Source: Caryophanales bacterium UBA3631
Lineage (GTDB): Bacteria; Bacillota_I; Bacilli_A; RF39; UBA660
NCBI GenBank assembly: GCA_002374055.1
Contig: DFLA01000028.1
Coordinates: 1 to 35,157 of the forward strand
Reading direction: 5' to 3'
DNA: 35,157 nucleotides
The notes under the pieces were generated by a model that saw only the letters and a program-made list of their open reading frames with translations, had not been told where the DNA came from and ran no database searches. Position 1 is the first letter of the stretch. Each line of letters starts with the position of its first letter. A program made the translations under genes and the position numbers. Positions 23,756 to 32,092 of this stretch are shown here, piece after piece.

Positions 23756-25165
23756 ATGAATAAGACTAACATAATTGTTACTGTTGGTTCTTCTAGTTGT
23801 ACTAAAGAGATGTTGAAGCAATTGATTATTAGTGGCGTTAGTGTGCTTCGTATTAATTTAAATTATGTTGATCATGATTTTTGTCGTGATGTGATTGATA
23901 AAGTGCGTAAAATTGATATGGAGCTTGGTACTGTTACTTCTATAATGTTTGATACTGTAGGACCTGATATTAAGACTGGTAGTTTTTCTGGTGGTAAAGC
24001 TAATTATATTGAGGGTACTAAAATACGTATTTATAGTAATAATATTATTGGTGATGATACTAAGTTGTTTATTGATTATTATGATTTGATTGATGGTGTA
24101 AGATGTAATAGTATTATTAAGCTTAATAATGGTCGTGTCATTTTGGAGGTTATTGATAAGGGACCTGATTATTTATTATGCGAGGTTATTGTTGGCGGGG
24201 AAGTTTTAGATTTTTCTAGTGTTCACTTGGAGGAAGTAAGGTTACCTTTTTTATCTGATAGGGATCGTGATGATATTTTATTTGCTCATGAGATGAATGT
24301 TGATTTTTTAGGATTATCTCTTGTTGGTTGTGCTGAGGATGTTTTGGATGTTAATGATTTATTGATTGAGTTAGGCAATGATCATATGTCTATTATTAGT
24401 AAAATAGAACGTGAAAGTGCTGTAAATGAGATTGATGATATAATACGTGTTAGTGATGGTGTCATGCTTACTCGTGGTGATTTAGGTGTTGATATACCAA
24501 TTGAGAGGATTCCTGGAATACAGAAGATGATAATTAATAAGTGTCATTATTCTAATAAGATAAGTATTGTTGCTACTGATGTTTTATCATCTATGGAAGA
24601 TTCTTTGGTTCCAACTCGTGCTGAGGTAAGTGATATTGCAAATGCTGTTTTGGATGGTGTTGATGCTATTATGTTGTCTATTGAAACAATGAAGGGGCAT
24701 TATCCTTTAGAGGCAATTGATGTAATGAAGAAGGTAATCATAACTACTGAATCTGATATAGATTATGCTTTCTTGCTTGATCGTTCTTTGAGAAGTGATA
24801 TCGGAGATGTTACAGGTAGTCTTGCTTATAGTGTTGCTGATCTTTCTAATAGATTGTCTTGCAAATGTATTGTAACTCCTACTATTACTGGATATACTGC
24901 AAAGAAGATGAGTAGGTTTAGACCTAATTGTTCTATTATTGCTATTAGTCCTGATATTAATACTGTAAAGAGTTTGAAGTTATATTATGGAATTTATCCG
25001 ATTTTTATAAAGGAATTGAAGAGTCTTGATGATACTATATTGAAGTCTAGAGAGATTGCCTTAGAAAATTTGGATTTAGTTTCAGGTGATAAGATTTTAA
25101 TTACTGGAGGTTATCCTTTTAGTAAGACTAAGCATACTAATTTTATGAAAATTGAGGAGATCTAG
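23756..25165 (+). CDS. Divergent pyruvate kinase
   Basis: A 469-residue protein homologous to pyruvate kinase (PEP + ADP to pyruvate + ATP) along its whole length, without the extra C-terminal PEP-utiliser domain of some Bacilli. Kept motifs are SKIERE (catalytic Lys and metal Glu), TRGDLGVDIP, VAT...SSM, and PTRAEVSDIANAVLDGVDAI. Several usually fixed spots differ: NFSHG reads NLNYV, DTKGPEIR reads DTVGPDIK, DDG reads NNG, ATQML reads ATDVL, and MLSGETA reads MLSIETM. It may be a diverged paralogue with changed cation or effector dependence. ATG 23756 follows GGGTGAT; the in-frame GTG at 23747 is part of that site. It precedes the GH31 gene by 11 nt. Confidence 0.87.
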   Translation: MNKTNIIVTVGSSSCTKEMLKQLIISGVSVLRINLNYVDHDFCRDVIDKVRKIDMELGTVTSIMFDTVGPDIKTGSFSGGKANYIEGTKIRIYSNNIIGDDTKLFIDYYDLIDGVRCNSIIKLNNGRVILEVIDKGPDYLLCEVIVGGEVLDFSSVHLEEVRLPFLSDRDRDDILFAHEMNVDFLGLSLVGCAEDVLDVNDLLIELGNDHMSIISKIERESAVNEIDDIIRVSDGVMLTRGDLGVDIPIERIPGIQKMIINKCHYSNKISIVATDVLSSMEDSLVPTRAEVSDIANAVLDGVDAIMLSIETMKGHYPLEAIDVMKKVIITTESDIDYAFLLDRSLRSDIGDVTGSLAYSVADLSNRLSCKCIVTPTITGYTAKKMSRFRPNCSIIAISPDINTVKSLKLYYGIYPIFIKELKSLDDTILKSREIALENLDLVSGDKILITGGYPFSKTKHTNFMKIEEI

Positions 25166-25176
25166 GAGGTGAGTTT

Positions 25177-27609
25177 ATGTATAATTTAGGTGAGCAGTTT
25201 AAGGTTGGAAAGAGTTCTTTGGCTAATCCTAAATGTGTTATTAAAGGTGATAAATATCGTTTTACTGTTTTGACTGAACGTTTGATAAGGTTGGAATATA
25301 GTGAAAATGGCGTTTTTGAGGATAGGGCTACTGAGCATGTATTTAATAGAATGCTTGATATTCCTAAGTTTGAGGTAATGGAAGATGCGAGAGTGCTCAC
25401 TATTACTACTGAGTTTTTTAAGTTATATTATGTTAAGAATTCTAGTTTTAAGGGTAGTCGTGTTTCACCAGCTAGTAATTTAAAAATTGAGTTTTTAGAG
25501 AATATTGACCCTAATAAGACAAACAGGTATTGGTATTATGGCATGCCTGAGGTTAAGAATTATGGTGCGCCTGGCTTTGAGCTATTAACTAATAAGAAGG
25601 TTAAGTTAGATAAAAGCTTGTTTTCTCTTGATGGTTTTGTCACAATTGATGAATCTAATTCTATGGTTATTAATGAAGATGGTATTTTTGTTAATAAGGA
25701 GAATAGTAGTCTGGATATATATTTGTTTGTTTATTTAAATGATTTTTCTAAGTGTCTTTTAGATTATTATCGTATTACATCTTTTACTCCTTTAATACCT
25801 CGTTATGCATTAGGAAATTGGTGGGCTCGTAATTATTGTTATGGTGATTCTAAGTTGGTAGAGCTTGTTACTAGTTTTAAAGAAAATAAGATACCTATTT
25901 CTGCTATTATTTTAAATAATGATTGGCATTTGAAGTATAAGAATTTTTCTTCTGGTTTTACGTTTAATAATTCTATTTTTAGTAATCCAAAGGAGCTTAC
26001 TAATTTTTTACATAAGAATAATATTAAGATTGGTTTAACTATTAATCCTTTTGATGGTTTAACTAGTGTTGATTCTGTTTATAATGAGTCTATAAAATAT
26101 TTGAAAACTGATGATAATGGTGTTATCCCTTTTAATGTTTTTGATCCTAGGTTGATTGATGTTTATTTGAAGTTTTATATTCATCAGTTGGATAATATTG
26201 GAATTGATTTTTATTTTATTGATTATAATGATAAGAATAGGTTGAAGGAATTATCTATTTTGAAGCATTATCAGTTTTATGATATGATGAAGTATACTAA
26301 TCGTAGGCCTTTAATTTATGGATATAATTCGTGTATGTCTTCTCATAGGTATTCTATTTTATATTCTGGAAAGAGTGTTGTTAGCTGGGATACTTTAAGG
26401 GAAATTCCTTTATTTAATGTTCATTCTTCTAATAATGGTGTTACTTGGTGGAGTCATGATATTGGTGGTTATTATAAGGGGACCGAGGATAATGAGTTAT
26501 TTGTAAGGTTTGTTCAGCTTGGAACTTTTAGTCCAATTATGAAGTTATCCAGTGAGGCTGGTAAGTATTATAAAAGGGAACCATGGAGATGGGATATTAA
26601 GACTTATGATATTACAAGAAATTATTTACAGTTACGTCATAGGTTAATTCCATATATTTATTCTGAGGCTTATAGGCTATCTAAGTTTGGAACTCCATTT
26701 TTGTATCCTCTTTATTATACTAGGTCTGAAATGTATGATGATCCTTTGTATCGTAGTGAGTATTATTTTGGTTCTGAATTGTTTGTTTCTCCTATTTTGA
26801 CTAGCAAGGATTATGTTATGGATAGGGTTATTCATAAGTTCTTTATTCCTGAGGGTACTTGGTATGATTTTATTACTGGAAAGAGGTTTCCTGGTAATAG
26901 AAGGTATGTTTCGTTTTTTAAGGATCAGGATTATCCTGTGTTTGTTAAAATGGGCGCTATTATACCGATGTCGTGTGATGATGATATTTTTAGTACTAAG
27001 CCTCCTCGCAATATGGAAATTCAAATTTTTCCTGGTAAATCTAATAATTATGTTTTATATGAGGATGATGGTGAGACAAATTTATATTTGAAGAATAATT
27101 ATGTGTTGACTTCTATTGATTATAATTATATGCCTAATAATTATACTGTTATTATTAGGGCTCTTGAGGGTAAAGGAGATATTATTCCTCCTCAAAGAAA
27201 TTATAAGTTTGTTTTTAGAAATACTAAGAGAGCTGATGATGTAACTATTTATAAGGATTATGAAAAAATTCCTTTTGAATCTTATGTTGATGGACCTAAT
27301 TTTATTGTTGAGGTTAAGAATGTTCCTACATTTGGTCATCAATTAACTGTTAATTGTAAGGGTACTGATATTGAGATTGACGCTGTTAGATTGGTAAATA
27401 AGGATATTGAACAAATTTTATCTGATTTGCAGATTAGTACTGAGCAGAAGGAACAGATTGATAGAATTATGTTTAGTGATATGACTATTCGTAAAAAGAG
27501 AATTGCTGTTAGAAGGTTAAAAAATAAGAGGTTGGAAAAGAAGTTTATTCAATTGTGCTTGAAGCTTTTGGAGTATGTTGAGATTAGTGATAATAATTCT
27601 AATAAATAA
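25177..27609 (+). CDS. Glycoside hydrolase family 31 protein with altered acid/base site
   Basis: An 810-residue GH31 protein (alpha-glucosidase fold). A galactose-mutarotase-like N-domain (~25-200) is followed by the barrel (~205-510). The nucleophile Asp349 lies in FYFIDYND, and other conserved spots are LGNWWARNY (212-220), WWSHDIGGY (424-432) and a REPWRWD loop (467-473). Beta-sandwich C-domains and a charged helical tail (740-805) follow. At the acid/base position, where the family has W-S/T-G-D, this protein has YSGK (396-399), so Asp is Lys. Activity may be lost or changed. It has no signal peptide, so it should be cytoplasmic. GGAGGTGAG lies upstream, and it is cotranscribed with the pyruvate kinase-like gene. 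Confidence 0.9.
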   Translation: MYNLGEQFKVGKSSLANPKCVIKGDKYRFTVLTERLIRLEYSENGVFEDRATEHVFNRMLDIPKFEVMEDARVLTITTEFFKLYYVKNSSFKGSRVSPASNLKIEFLENIDPNKTNRYWYYGMPEVKNYGAPGFELLTNKKVKLDKSLFSLDGFVTIDESNSMVINEDGIFVNKENSSLDIYLFVYLNDFSKCLLDYYRITSFTPLIPRYALGNWWARNYCYGDSKLVELVTSFKENKIPISAIILNNDWHLKYKNFSSGFTFNNSIFSNPKELTNFLHKNNIKIGLTINPFDGLTSVDSVYNESIKYLKTDDNGVIPFNVFDPRLIDVYLKFYIHQLDNIGIDFYFIDYNDKNRLKELSILKHYQFYDMMKYTNRRPLIYGYNSCMSSHRYSILYSGKSVVSWDTLREIPLFNVHSSNNGVTWWSHDIGGYYKGTEDNELFVRFVQLGTFSPIMKLSSEAGKYYKREPWRWDIKTYDITRNYLQLRHRLIPYIYSEAYRLSKFGTPFLYPLYYTRSEMYDDPLYRSEYYFGSELFVSPILTSKDYVMDRVIHKFFIPEGTWYDFITGKRFPGNRRYVSFFKDQDYPVFVKMGAIIPMSCDDDIFSTKPPRNMEIQIFPGKSNNYVLYEDDGETNLYLKNNYVLTSIDYNYMPNNYTVIIRALEGKGDIIPPQRNYKFVFRNTKRADDVTIYKDYEKIPFESYVDGPNFIVEVKNVPTFGHQLTVNCKGTDIEIDAVRLVNKDIEQILSDLQISTEQKEQIDRIMFSDMTIRKKRIAVRRLKNKRLEKKFIQLCLKLLEYVEISDNNSNK

Positions 27610-27619
27610 TTATTATATA

Positions 27620-27648
27620 TTTACAAATTAATTGTTGGAGTGTATAAT
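27620..27648 (+). promoter_or_regulatory. SigA-type promoter for the leuS T-box unit
   Basis: TTTACA (27620-27625), 17-nt spacer, TATAAT (27643-27648). It begins 10 nt after the GH31 stop; no convincing terminator was seen in between. Confidence 0.85.
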
Positions 27649-27654
27649 ATATTT

Positions 27655-27860
27655 AATTGTTAAAAAACGAAGAAGAGATGTAGTAGTATACTTTGGATTT
27701 ATAGAGAGAAAGTGGCTGGTGTAAACTTTTAATTACGGTATATGAATTAGGCTTGGAGTTGGTTAATACTCGTTAATCGCGTTAAGATTATAAGTGCATA
27801 GAAATCTATGAATTAAGGTGGTACCGCTCTTTTGAGTCCTTAAGTTCATGGATTTTTTTT
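27655..27860 (+). promoter_or_regulatory. T-box leader (leucyl-tRNA responsive)
   Basis: Stem I carries AGAGAGAAAG and GGCTGGTG distal elements (27702-27721). The loop-E pair is AGTA on the 5' side and GAA (27744-27746) on the 3' side. Directly after GAA comes TTA (27747-27749), a leucine codon followed by a purine, as a specifier should be. The T-box AAGGTGGTACCGC (27815-27827) is almost consensus and overlaps the terminator's 5' arm, so the two folds exclude each other. It controls the small membrane protein and leuS. Confidence 0.92.
27803..27860 (+). terminator. T-box regulated terminator upstream of the leuS unit
   Basis: AATCTATGAATTAAGG (27803-27818) pairs with CCTTAAGTTCATGGATT (27838-27854), apart from one bulged G and a G-U, then eight Ts. 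The last bases of the 5' arm, AAGG, belong to the T-box antiterminator. Confidence 0.85.
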
Positions 27861-27870
27861 GGAGGTTTTT

Positions 27871-28215
27871 ATGGATAAATTATTTATTTTTATTGTTGTT
27901 TTTTTAGTTATTTATTTGCTTTATTTATTTACTGTTATATTAAATTCTAAAAAAAGGAATAAGATATTTGATACTAGTCAAGCAAAGTTAATTATTGTTC
28001 CTAATAAGTTGAATGTTGATAAGATAAATAAAGTTGTTTTTGCACAAATTTTATCTTTATCAAATTCGTTTATTGTAGCATTAGCATTTACTATTTCTGA
28101 GTTTTTTGATAATTATGTTTTTAAGTTATTGGTTAGTTTTGTTGTTTTAGTTTTTCTGATTTTATTTATTTATAAATTAATTGGATTTTATTTTAAGAAG
28201 AGAGAAGGTAAATAG
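27871..28215 (+). CDS. Small membrane protein between T-box and leuS
   Basis: A 114-residue protein with about three hydrophobic segments (residues ~4-24, 55-75 and 82-105). Between the first and second lies a short soluble loop (TSQAKLIIVPNKLNVDKINK), and the C-terminus is basic. I do not recognise the family. The start is ATG 27871, with GGAGG 5 nt upstream; the 13-nt block GGAGGTTTTTATG is identical to that of the gene following the thrS T-box. It lies 1 nt before the leuS start codon, so it must be coexpressed with leuS under leucine control. A transport or membrane-stress role would be guesswork. Confidence 0.82.
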   Translation: MDKLFIFIVVFLVIYLLYLFTVILNSKKRNKIFDTSQAKLIIVPNKLNVDKINKVVFAQILSLSNSFIVALAFTISEFFDNYVFKLLVSFVVLVFLILFIYKLIGFYFKKREGK

Positions 28216-28216
28216 T

Positions 28217-30616
28217 ATGTATAATTTTAGAGATATTGAAAAAAAGTGGCAAAAATATTGGGAGGATAATAAAACTTTTAAGGTTTATGATGATAGTGAT
28301 AAAAAGAAGTATTACATGCTTGTAGAGTTTCCATATCCATCTGGTGCAGGTCTTCATGTTGGGCATGCAAGATGTTTTACTGCTTCTGATGTTCAGGCTA
28401 GATATCATAGATTAAAAGGTGAGAATGTTTTATTTCCTTTTGGATTTGATTCTTTTGGTAATCCTGCTGAACAGTATGCGATTAAGAATCATGAGCATCC
28501 ATCTATAATGACTCATAAGTGTATTGATATATTTAGAAATCAGGCTAAAAGTTTAGGTCTTTCTACTGATTGGGATAGAGAGGTTAGTACTTGCGAACCA
28601 GAGTATTATAAGTGGACTCAGTGGCAGTTTATAAAGTTTTTTAATGCAGGTCTTGCGTATAAGGATGAGAAGGAAATTAACTGGTGTCCTAAATGTAAAA
28701 TGGGTCTTTCTAATGAAGATTCTCAGGGGGGCACTTGTGTAAGATGTGATACTCCTGTTGAGAAGAAGCTTAAGAATCAATGGATGCTTAGGATGAGGGA
28801 TTATTCTGATAAGTTGATAGATGGTCTTAAGGATACTGAGATTCTTGATAAGGTTAAAACTGCTCAAATTAATTGGATAGGTAAGAGTGTTGGTGCTCAT
28901 GTTAATTTTAAAATTAAAGAGGTTTCAGATGAGTTAACTGTATTTACTACTAGATGTGATACTCTTTTTGGTGCGACTTTTATGGTAATTTCGCCTGAAC
29001 ATCCTGTTTTAGAGAAGTATTCTGAATTAATTCGTAATTTTGATGAAGTTAAGAATTATCAAGTTTTAGCTAAGTCTAAATCTGATATTGAGAGAACTGA
29101 TAATACTCGTGAAAAAACTGGTGTTAAGTTGGACGGATTAACTGGAATTAATCCTATTAATGGTAAAGAAATTCCAATTTATGTTAGTGATTATGTTTTA
29201 ATGGGTTATGGAACTGGTGCGATTATGGCTGTTCCTGCACATGATCAAAGAGATTATGAATTTGCTCGTAAGTTTGGAATAGATATTATTCCTGTTATTG
29301 ATGGTGGTGATATTACTGTTGAAGCATATACTTCTGATGGAGTTCATATTAATTCTGAATTTTTAAATGGTTTAAATAAGGAAGATGCTCTTAATAAGAT
29401 GTATGATTATTTAGAGGAGAATAATATAGGTTGTAGGTATACTAATTATAAACTTCAAGATTGGATATTTAGTAGACAGAGATTCTGGGGAGAACCTATT
29501 CCAATGGTACATTGTGATAAGTGTGGATGGGTACCAGTTCCAGAAGAAGATTTACCTGTTGTTCTTCCAAATGTTAAGAATTATGAGCCTACTGATGATG
29601 GTGAGAGTCCTTTATCTTTAATTGACGAATTTGTTAATACTACATGTCCAAAGTGTGGATGCGCTGCTAAGAGGGAAACTGATACTATGCCAAACTGGGC
29701 TGGTTCTTGTTGGTATTTCTTAAGATATATGGATGCTTGTAATCCTCATGAATTTGCTTCTATGGATAAGATGAAGTATTGGGGTCAAGTTGATTTATAT
29801 GATGGTGGTATGGAACATGCTACAAGGCATTTGTTGTATGCTAGATTTTGGAATATATTTTTGCATGAACAAGGTTTAGTTCCTTATAGTGAACCTTTTT
29901 ATAAAAGAATTGCTCATGGTATGATTTTAGCTAGTAATGGTGAAAAGATGAGTAAGAGTAAAGGTAATGTTGTTAATCCTAATGATATGATTGCTGAGTA
30001 TGGTGCTGATGCATTACGTACTTATGAGATGTTCATTGGCGATTATTCTAAGGATGCTTCATGGAATGAGAATGGTCTTAAGGGTTGTGCTAAGTTTTTG
30101 GATCGTGTTTGGAGATTACAGGATAAGCTTAATGATAATTCTGGTATTTCTAAGGAGTTTGAGACATTGATTCATCAAACTATTAAGAAGGTTACTCATG
30201 ATATTGAGGGATTGGACTATAATACTGCTATTTCAGCTTTAATGATTTTACTTAATAAGATGGAGGAAGTAGGAAGTATTAGTCGTGATGATTATAGAAT
30301 ATTTATTTTACTTCTTAATCCTTTTGCGCCTCATGTTACTGAAGAAATTAATGAAGTATGTGGATTAGGTGAGTTATTGAGTAATAGTTCATGGCCTAAA
30401 TATGATGAGGCTAAAACAATTGAAGATAGTTTTGAAATGGTTGTTCAAGTTAATGGTAAGATTAGAGGAAAGATTTTAGTTTCTACTGATACTTCTCGTG
30501 ATGAGATGGTAAAACTTGCTAAAGAGATTGACAATGTTAAATTATTTATTGATGGACATGAAATTGTTAAGGAGATTGTTGTTCCTGGAAAACTTGTTAA
30601 TATTGTTGTTAAATAA
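28217..30616 (+). CDS. leuS: Leucyl-tRNA synthetase
   Basis: A 799-residue class I synthetase of normal bacterial length. The Rossmann core has the HIGH-type signature HVGH (47-50, within PSGAGLHVGHARCF) and the KMSKS loop GEKMSKSKGNVVNP (~575-588). The CP1 editing domain shows FTTRCDTLFGATFMV and GTGAIMAVPAHDQRDYEFA. Zinc-type cysteines are present (CPKC...CVRC and CDKCGW). The C-terminal anticodon domain ends with VQVNGKIRGKI. The start is ATG 28217, right after the stop of the upstream gene and an AGAGAAGG site; the frame reads 12 codons further upstream into that gene. Confidence 0.97.
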   Translation: MYNFRDIEKKWQKYWEDNKTFKVYDDSDKKKYYMLVEFPYPSGAGLHVGHARCFTASDVQARYHRLKGENVLFPFGFDSFGNPAEQYAIKNHEHPSIMTHKCIDIFRNQAKSLGLSTDWDREVSTCEPEYYKWTQWQFIKFFNAGLAYKDEKEINWCPKCKMGLSNEDSQGGTCVRCDTPVEKKLKNQWMLRMRDYSDKLIDGLKDTEILDKVKTAQINWIGKSVGAHVNFKIKEVSDELTVFTTRCDTLFGATFMVISPEHPVLEKYSELIRNFDEVKNYQVLAKSKSDIERTDNTREKTGVKLDGLTGINPINGKEIPIYVSDYVLMGYGTGAIMAVPAHDQRDYEFARKFGIDIIPVIDGGDITVEAYTSDGVHINSEFLNGLNKEDALNKMYDYLEENNIGCRYTNYKLQDWIFSRQRFWGEPIPMVHCDKCGWVPVPEEDLPVVLPNVKNYEPTDDGESPLSLIDEFVNTTCPKCGCAAKRETDTMPNWAGSCWYFLRYMDACNPHEFASMDKMKYWGQVDLYDGGMEHATRHLLYARFWNIFLHEQGLVPYSEPFYKRIAHGMILASNGEKMSKSKGNVVNPNDMIAEYGADALRTYEMFIGDYSKDASWNENGLKGCAKFLDRVWRLQDKLNDNSGISKEFETLIHQTIKKVTHDIEGLDYNTAISALMILLNKMEEVGSISRDDYRIFILLLNPFAPHVTEEINEVCGLGELLSNSSWPKYDEAKTIEDSFEMVVQVNGKIRGKILVSTDTSRDEMVKLAKEIDNVKLFIDGHEIVKEIVVPGKLVNIVVK

Positions 30617-30638
30617 AAGACTTTTATAGTCTTTTTTT
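30616..30638 (+). terminator. Intrinsic terminator after leuS
   Basis: AAAGACT (30616-30622) pairs perfectly with AGTCTTT (30628-30634) around TTTAT, followed by Ts. It begins at the last base of the stop codon. Confidence 0.85.
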
Positions 30639-30651
30639 ATTTTTGTTTTCA

Positions 30652-30657
30652 TATAAT
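30652..30657 (+). promoter_or_regulatory. Likely -10 element for the PBP gene
   Basis: TATAAT at 30652-30657 without a TG extension or good -35. It is placed so that the AGGTGAT ribosome site starts at about +1, as for lspA and the pilin gene. Confidence 0.5.
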
Positions 30658-30673
30658 TTTTTAGGTGATACCA

Positions 30674-31930
30674 GTGTTTTTTAAGAATATTCATGTAAGG
30701 ATTAGAATTGTTTTGTTAATAATTGTTTTTTTATTTTTTTTAATAGTTGGTAAGGTTTTTTATATACAGGTTATTTCTTATAATAAGTTAAATGGTTATG
30801 CATCTAGCTTGTGGAGCAGAAATTTACCGGTTGAAGCAAATCGTGGTATTATTTATGATGTTAACGGTAGAGTATTAGCTGATAATATTACTACTACTTC
30901 TTTGGTTTTAATTCCTAATCAAATTAAGGACAAAGATGGTACTGCTAGTAAGTTAGCTAGTATTTTGGGTGTTTCTAAGGATGATATGATGAAACATGTT
31001 ATGAAGATTGCTTCTATAGAGCGTGTTCATCCTGAGGGAAGGCGTTTAAGTTATGAGATTGCTGATAAGATTAATGATTTGAAGTTACCTGGTGTTTATT
31101 TAATTAAGGAGTCTAAGAGGTATTATCCTAATGATACTATGCTTTCTCATTCTCTTGGTTTTGTTGGTATAGATAATCAAGGGTTGGCTGGGTTGGAATT
31201 AATTTATGATAAGTATCTTACTGGTAGTTATGGCGCCATTAAGTATTTTAGTGACGCGAAGGGTAATAGATTAAATTTATCTGAGGTTTATGAGCAACCA
31301 CAGGATGGCGTTAATATGACTTTGACTATTAATTATGATATTCAAACTTCTATGGAGAGGGAGCTTGATAATGTTGTTAGTAAGTATAATCCTGATGGTG
31401 CATGGGGAATTGCGATGAATCCCAATACTGGTGAGATTTTAGCTATTGCCTCGCGTCCTAGTTTTTCTCCTAGTAATTATGGTGATTATAGTGTTGAGGA
31501 AATTAATCGTAACCTTCCTATTTGGATGACTTATGAGCCTGGTAGTACATTTAAGATTGTTACTTTGAGTGCTTCTGTTAATGAGGGTATTGTTGATTTG
31601 AATAATGATACTTTTTATGATGGTGGTGCTATTACGGTTGAGGGTGCAACTTTACATTGTTGGAAGCATGGAGGGCATGGGTTACAAACTTATTTGCAGG
31701 TTGTTGAGAATTCTTGCAACCCAGGGTTTGTTAATTTAGGTTTGAAATTGGGTAAGGAAAAGTTGTTTGAGTATATTCGTAATTTTGGTTTTGGTGTTAA
31801 GACCGGAGTGGACTTGAATGGTGAGAGTAGTGGTATTTTATTTAATATGGATAAGGTAGGTTCAGTTGAGTTAGCAACTACTGCTTTTGGTCAGGGGGTT
31901 TCTGTAACTCCTATTCACCTTACTGTCTAA
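30674..31930 (+). CDS. Class B penicillin-binding protein (PBP2/SpoVD/FtsI type), 3' truncated
   Basis: 418 residues remain of a septal-type transpeptidase normally ~570-700 long. There is an N-terminal membrane anchor (~10-33). The dimerisation domain has ANRGIIYDVNGRVLA (55-69) and GLAGLELIYDKYL (170-182). The transpeptidase domain has the active-site PGSTFK (Ser291, Lys294) and SCN (347-349). It ends at VTPIHLTV, exactly where the family normally continues with the strand bearing the KTG box, which is missing along with everything after it. No continuation appears in any frame downstream. The start is GTG 30674 (AGGTGAT 4 nt upstream) rather than GTG 30665. A product without KTG is unlikely to be an active transpeptidase. 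It is either cut by an insertion/recombination event or by an assembly join. Confidence 0.85.
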   Translation: MFFKNIHVRIRIVLLIIVFLFFLIVGKVFYIQVISYNKLNGYASSLWSRNLPVEANRGIIYDVNGRVLADNITTTSLVLIPNQIKDKDGTASKLASILGVSKDDMMKHVMKIASIERVHPEGRRLSYEIADKINDLKLPGVYLIKESKRYYPNDTMLSHSLGFVGIDNQGLAGLELIYDKYLTGSYGAIKYFSDAKGNRLNLSEVYEQPQDGVNMTLTINYDIQTSMERELDNVVSKYNPDGAWGIAMNPNTGEILAIASRPSFSPSNYGDYSVEEINRNLPIWMTYEPGSTFKIVTLSASVNEGIVDLNNDTFYDGGAITVEGATLHCWKHGGHGLQTYLQVVENSCNPGFVNLGLKLGKEKLFEYIRNFGFGVKTGVDLNGESSGILFNMDKVGSVELATTAFGQGVSVTPIHLTV

Positions 31931-32029
31931 TAAATGATACCTTTAGTATAACTAGAGGAATTACTAGTAAATATGCGAAAAAAGTATGATGTTGAGTTTA
32001 TTTATAATTGTTTTATAAAAATATAGATA
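31931..32029 (+). other. Non-coding stretch with a possible 3' gene remnant
   Basis: The bases after the PBP stop do not resemble PBP sequence. In the +1 frame relative to the PBP, an open frame runs through the junction and ends at a TGA near 31989, with a plausible protein C-terminus (LINDTFSITRGITSKYAKKV). It could be the last codons of a lost gene now fused out of frame to the PBP. No start codon or ribosome site of its own was seen. Very tentative. Confidence 0.25.
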
Positions 32030-32053
32030 AATGCACAGAAATGTGCGTTTTTT
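32030..32053 (+). terminator. Intrinsic terminator before the KAP NTPase gene
   Basis: AATGCACA (32030-32037) pairs with TGTGCGTT (32042-32049, one G-U) around a GAAA tetraloop, then Ts. A good terminator here implies a transcription unit upstream, which is now only the truncated PBP. Confidence 0.8.
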
Positions 32054-32055
32054 CG

Positions 32056-32064
32056 TGGTATAAT
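32056..32064 (+). promoter_or_regulatory. Extended -10 promoter for the KAP NTPase gene
   Basis: TGGTATAAT (32056-32064). The -35 position lies in the terminator hairpin and is not consensus. The predicted start is near 32071. Confidence 0.65.
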
Positions 32065-32092
32065 ATTGATAATTAAAGGGAGTGGTAATTAT

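Noticed and set aside
31931..32092. A frameshift rather than a truncation of the PBP
   Set aside because: I read all three forward frames after 31918 and found no KTG box, GTAQ-type motif or other PBP sequence, so a simple indel does not explain the end.
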